A program made the translations under genes and the position numbers. A stretch of DNA of 6,640 nucleotides from Lachnospiraceae bacterium (GTDB taxonomy: Bacteria; Bacillota; Clostridia; Lachnospirales; Lachnospiraceae). Numbering within the stretch: the stretch's first letter is position 1; the number at the start of each line of letters is the position of its first letter. The DNA is taken from positions 1 to 6,640 of the forward strand of contig JAGDCQ010000160.1 of the NCBI GenBank assembly GCA_017958465.1, given 5' to 3'. The notes below the pieces were generated by a model. It saw nothing but the letters and a program-made list of their open reading frames with translations. It searched no databases and was not told where the DNA came from. Below, piece after piece: positions 6,242 through 6,640 of this stretch.

Positions 6242-6640
6242 AAAAATGAGAATGGCACTGGCAAAATCGGAGAAAACGCTATTTTGCCAGTGCATGTCAT
6301 CGCATTTTTGGGGTGTGAAATCAAGAAGTGCACTGGCAAATCCTCAAAAAAGCGGGTTTTGCCAGTGCTTGAAATGTTATTATTGTCCCAAAATGACTGC
6401 TGACGCCGTTTGTTTGGAGAAATATGTCTACGGGAATGCTTTGATGCACTGGCAAAACAGGCAAAAACGTGAAAATGCCAGTGTGAAGGCCAAAAACGAG
6501 ATACTAAAATGGGGATAGGTGCACTGGCAAATCAGGCAAAAACGTGAAAATGCCAGTGTGAAGGCCAAAAACGAGATACTCAAATGGGGATAGGTGCACT
6601 GGCAAAACAGGCAAAAACGTGAAAATGCCAGTGTGAACCG
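6242..6640. repeat. Superunit B: five 39-nt hairpins with CACTGGCA arms
   Basis: Hairpins lie at 6255-6293, 6330-6368, 6446-6484, 6521-6559 and 6596-6634, each 39 nt. The 5' arm is always GCACTGGCA and the 3' arm TGCCAGTG(C/T). The outer pair is G-C in the first two and G-T in the last three. Spacings are 75, 116, 75 and 75 bp, the same rhythm as superunit A with a shift of 337-338 bp. The first extends to 13 perfect pairs (GCACTGGCAAAAT with its complement). Relative to superunit A two positions differ in each arm (T to C and A to T in the 5' arm), both compensated in the 3' arm. The array probably continues past the right edge. Confidence 0.9.
6446..6640. repeat. 75-bp tandem modules at the right edge
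   Basis: Modules start at 6446, 6521 and 6596 and consist of one hairpin plus a 36-nt spacer. The first two differ by only two bases (AAACAGG versus AATCAGG in the loop, ACTAAAATGG versus ACTCAAATGG in the spacer). The third hairpin is identical to the first, but its flank becomes GAACCG where the others read GAAGGC, just before the window ends. Superunit A has a single diverged counterpart of this module (6108-6182), so the extra copy in superunit B is a recent local duplication. Confidence 0.85.

Noticed and set aside
5977..6518. Small proteins translated across the hairpin array (for example frames 5977-6237 and 6171-6518)
   Set aside because: They are translations of the repeats (recurring YRQNRQK / HWQNRQK-like strings), lack ribosome binding sites, and are interrupted at non-equivalent places in superunits A and B. 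Frames on the minus strand are equally long for the same reason.
5918..6634. CRISPR array: 39-nt repeats with about 36-nt spacers
   Set aside because: The spacers are themselves repeated between units rather than unique, the 21-nt loops vary, one spacer is 77 nt, and no Cas gene is present. The repeated part is an inverted repeat with a variable centre, not a fixed direct repeat.
5918..6634. Integron attC sites or a retron msr-msd
   Set aside because: There is no integrase or reverse transcriptase, no GTTRRRY core at the arms, and the hairpins lie at fixed intervals without gene cassettes between them.

Overview
The window looks like chromosomal DNA of an anaerobic Clostridia-type Firmicute, probably Lachnospiraceae or a relative. 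The reasons are a very long CoA-enzyme activase with 4Fe-4S activator cysteines, a neighbouring protein of a type I recall mainly from Clostridia, strong AGGAG-like ribosome binding sites and a canonical TTGCAT-17-TATAAT promoter. This placement is an inference from gene content; no rRNA or marker gene is present.

Layout. Positions 2-289 (+) hold the 3' end of an unidentified membrane protein with one transmembrane segment and a very basic tail. After 47 bp comes a complete 227-residue gene, 337-1020 (+), resembling the uncharacterised family that I recall being labelled AlkZ-related. A strong hairpin with a T-rich tail at 1084-1127 separates it from the convergent large gene on the minus strand. 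That gene, 5466-1162, encodes 1434 residues: two ASKHA activase domains in tandem, a cysteine motif, a DUF2229-like middle and a dehydratase-subunit-like C-terminus. It has its own promoter and appears monocistronic, and no dehydratase partner genes are in view.

From about 5580 to the right edge (about 1060 bp) I see no credible protein gene, but the DNA is highly structured. Positions 5583-5898 form a nested inverted repeat ending in GGGGAC/GTCCCC. From 5906 to the edge there is an array of nine hairpins, each exactly 39 nt (9-nt arms, 21-nt loop), arranged in two diverged copies of a roughly 337-bp superunit. All four hairpins of the first superunit use the arm TACAGGCA. All five of the second use CACTGGCA, with both arms changed so that pairing is preserved, while a copy of the same heptamer core in several loops stayed nearly unchanged. 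This coordinated compensatory switch is the most unusual signal in the window.

The three genes do not form an obvious pathway. The structured region lies upstream of the activase promoter and may be an intergenic repeat locus independent of it.
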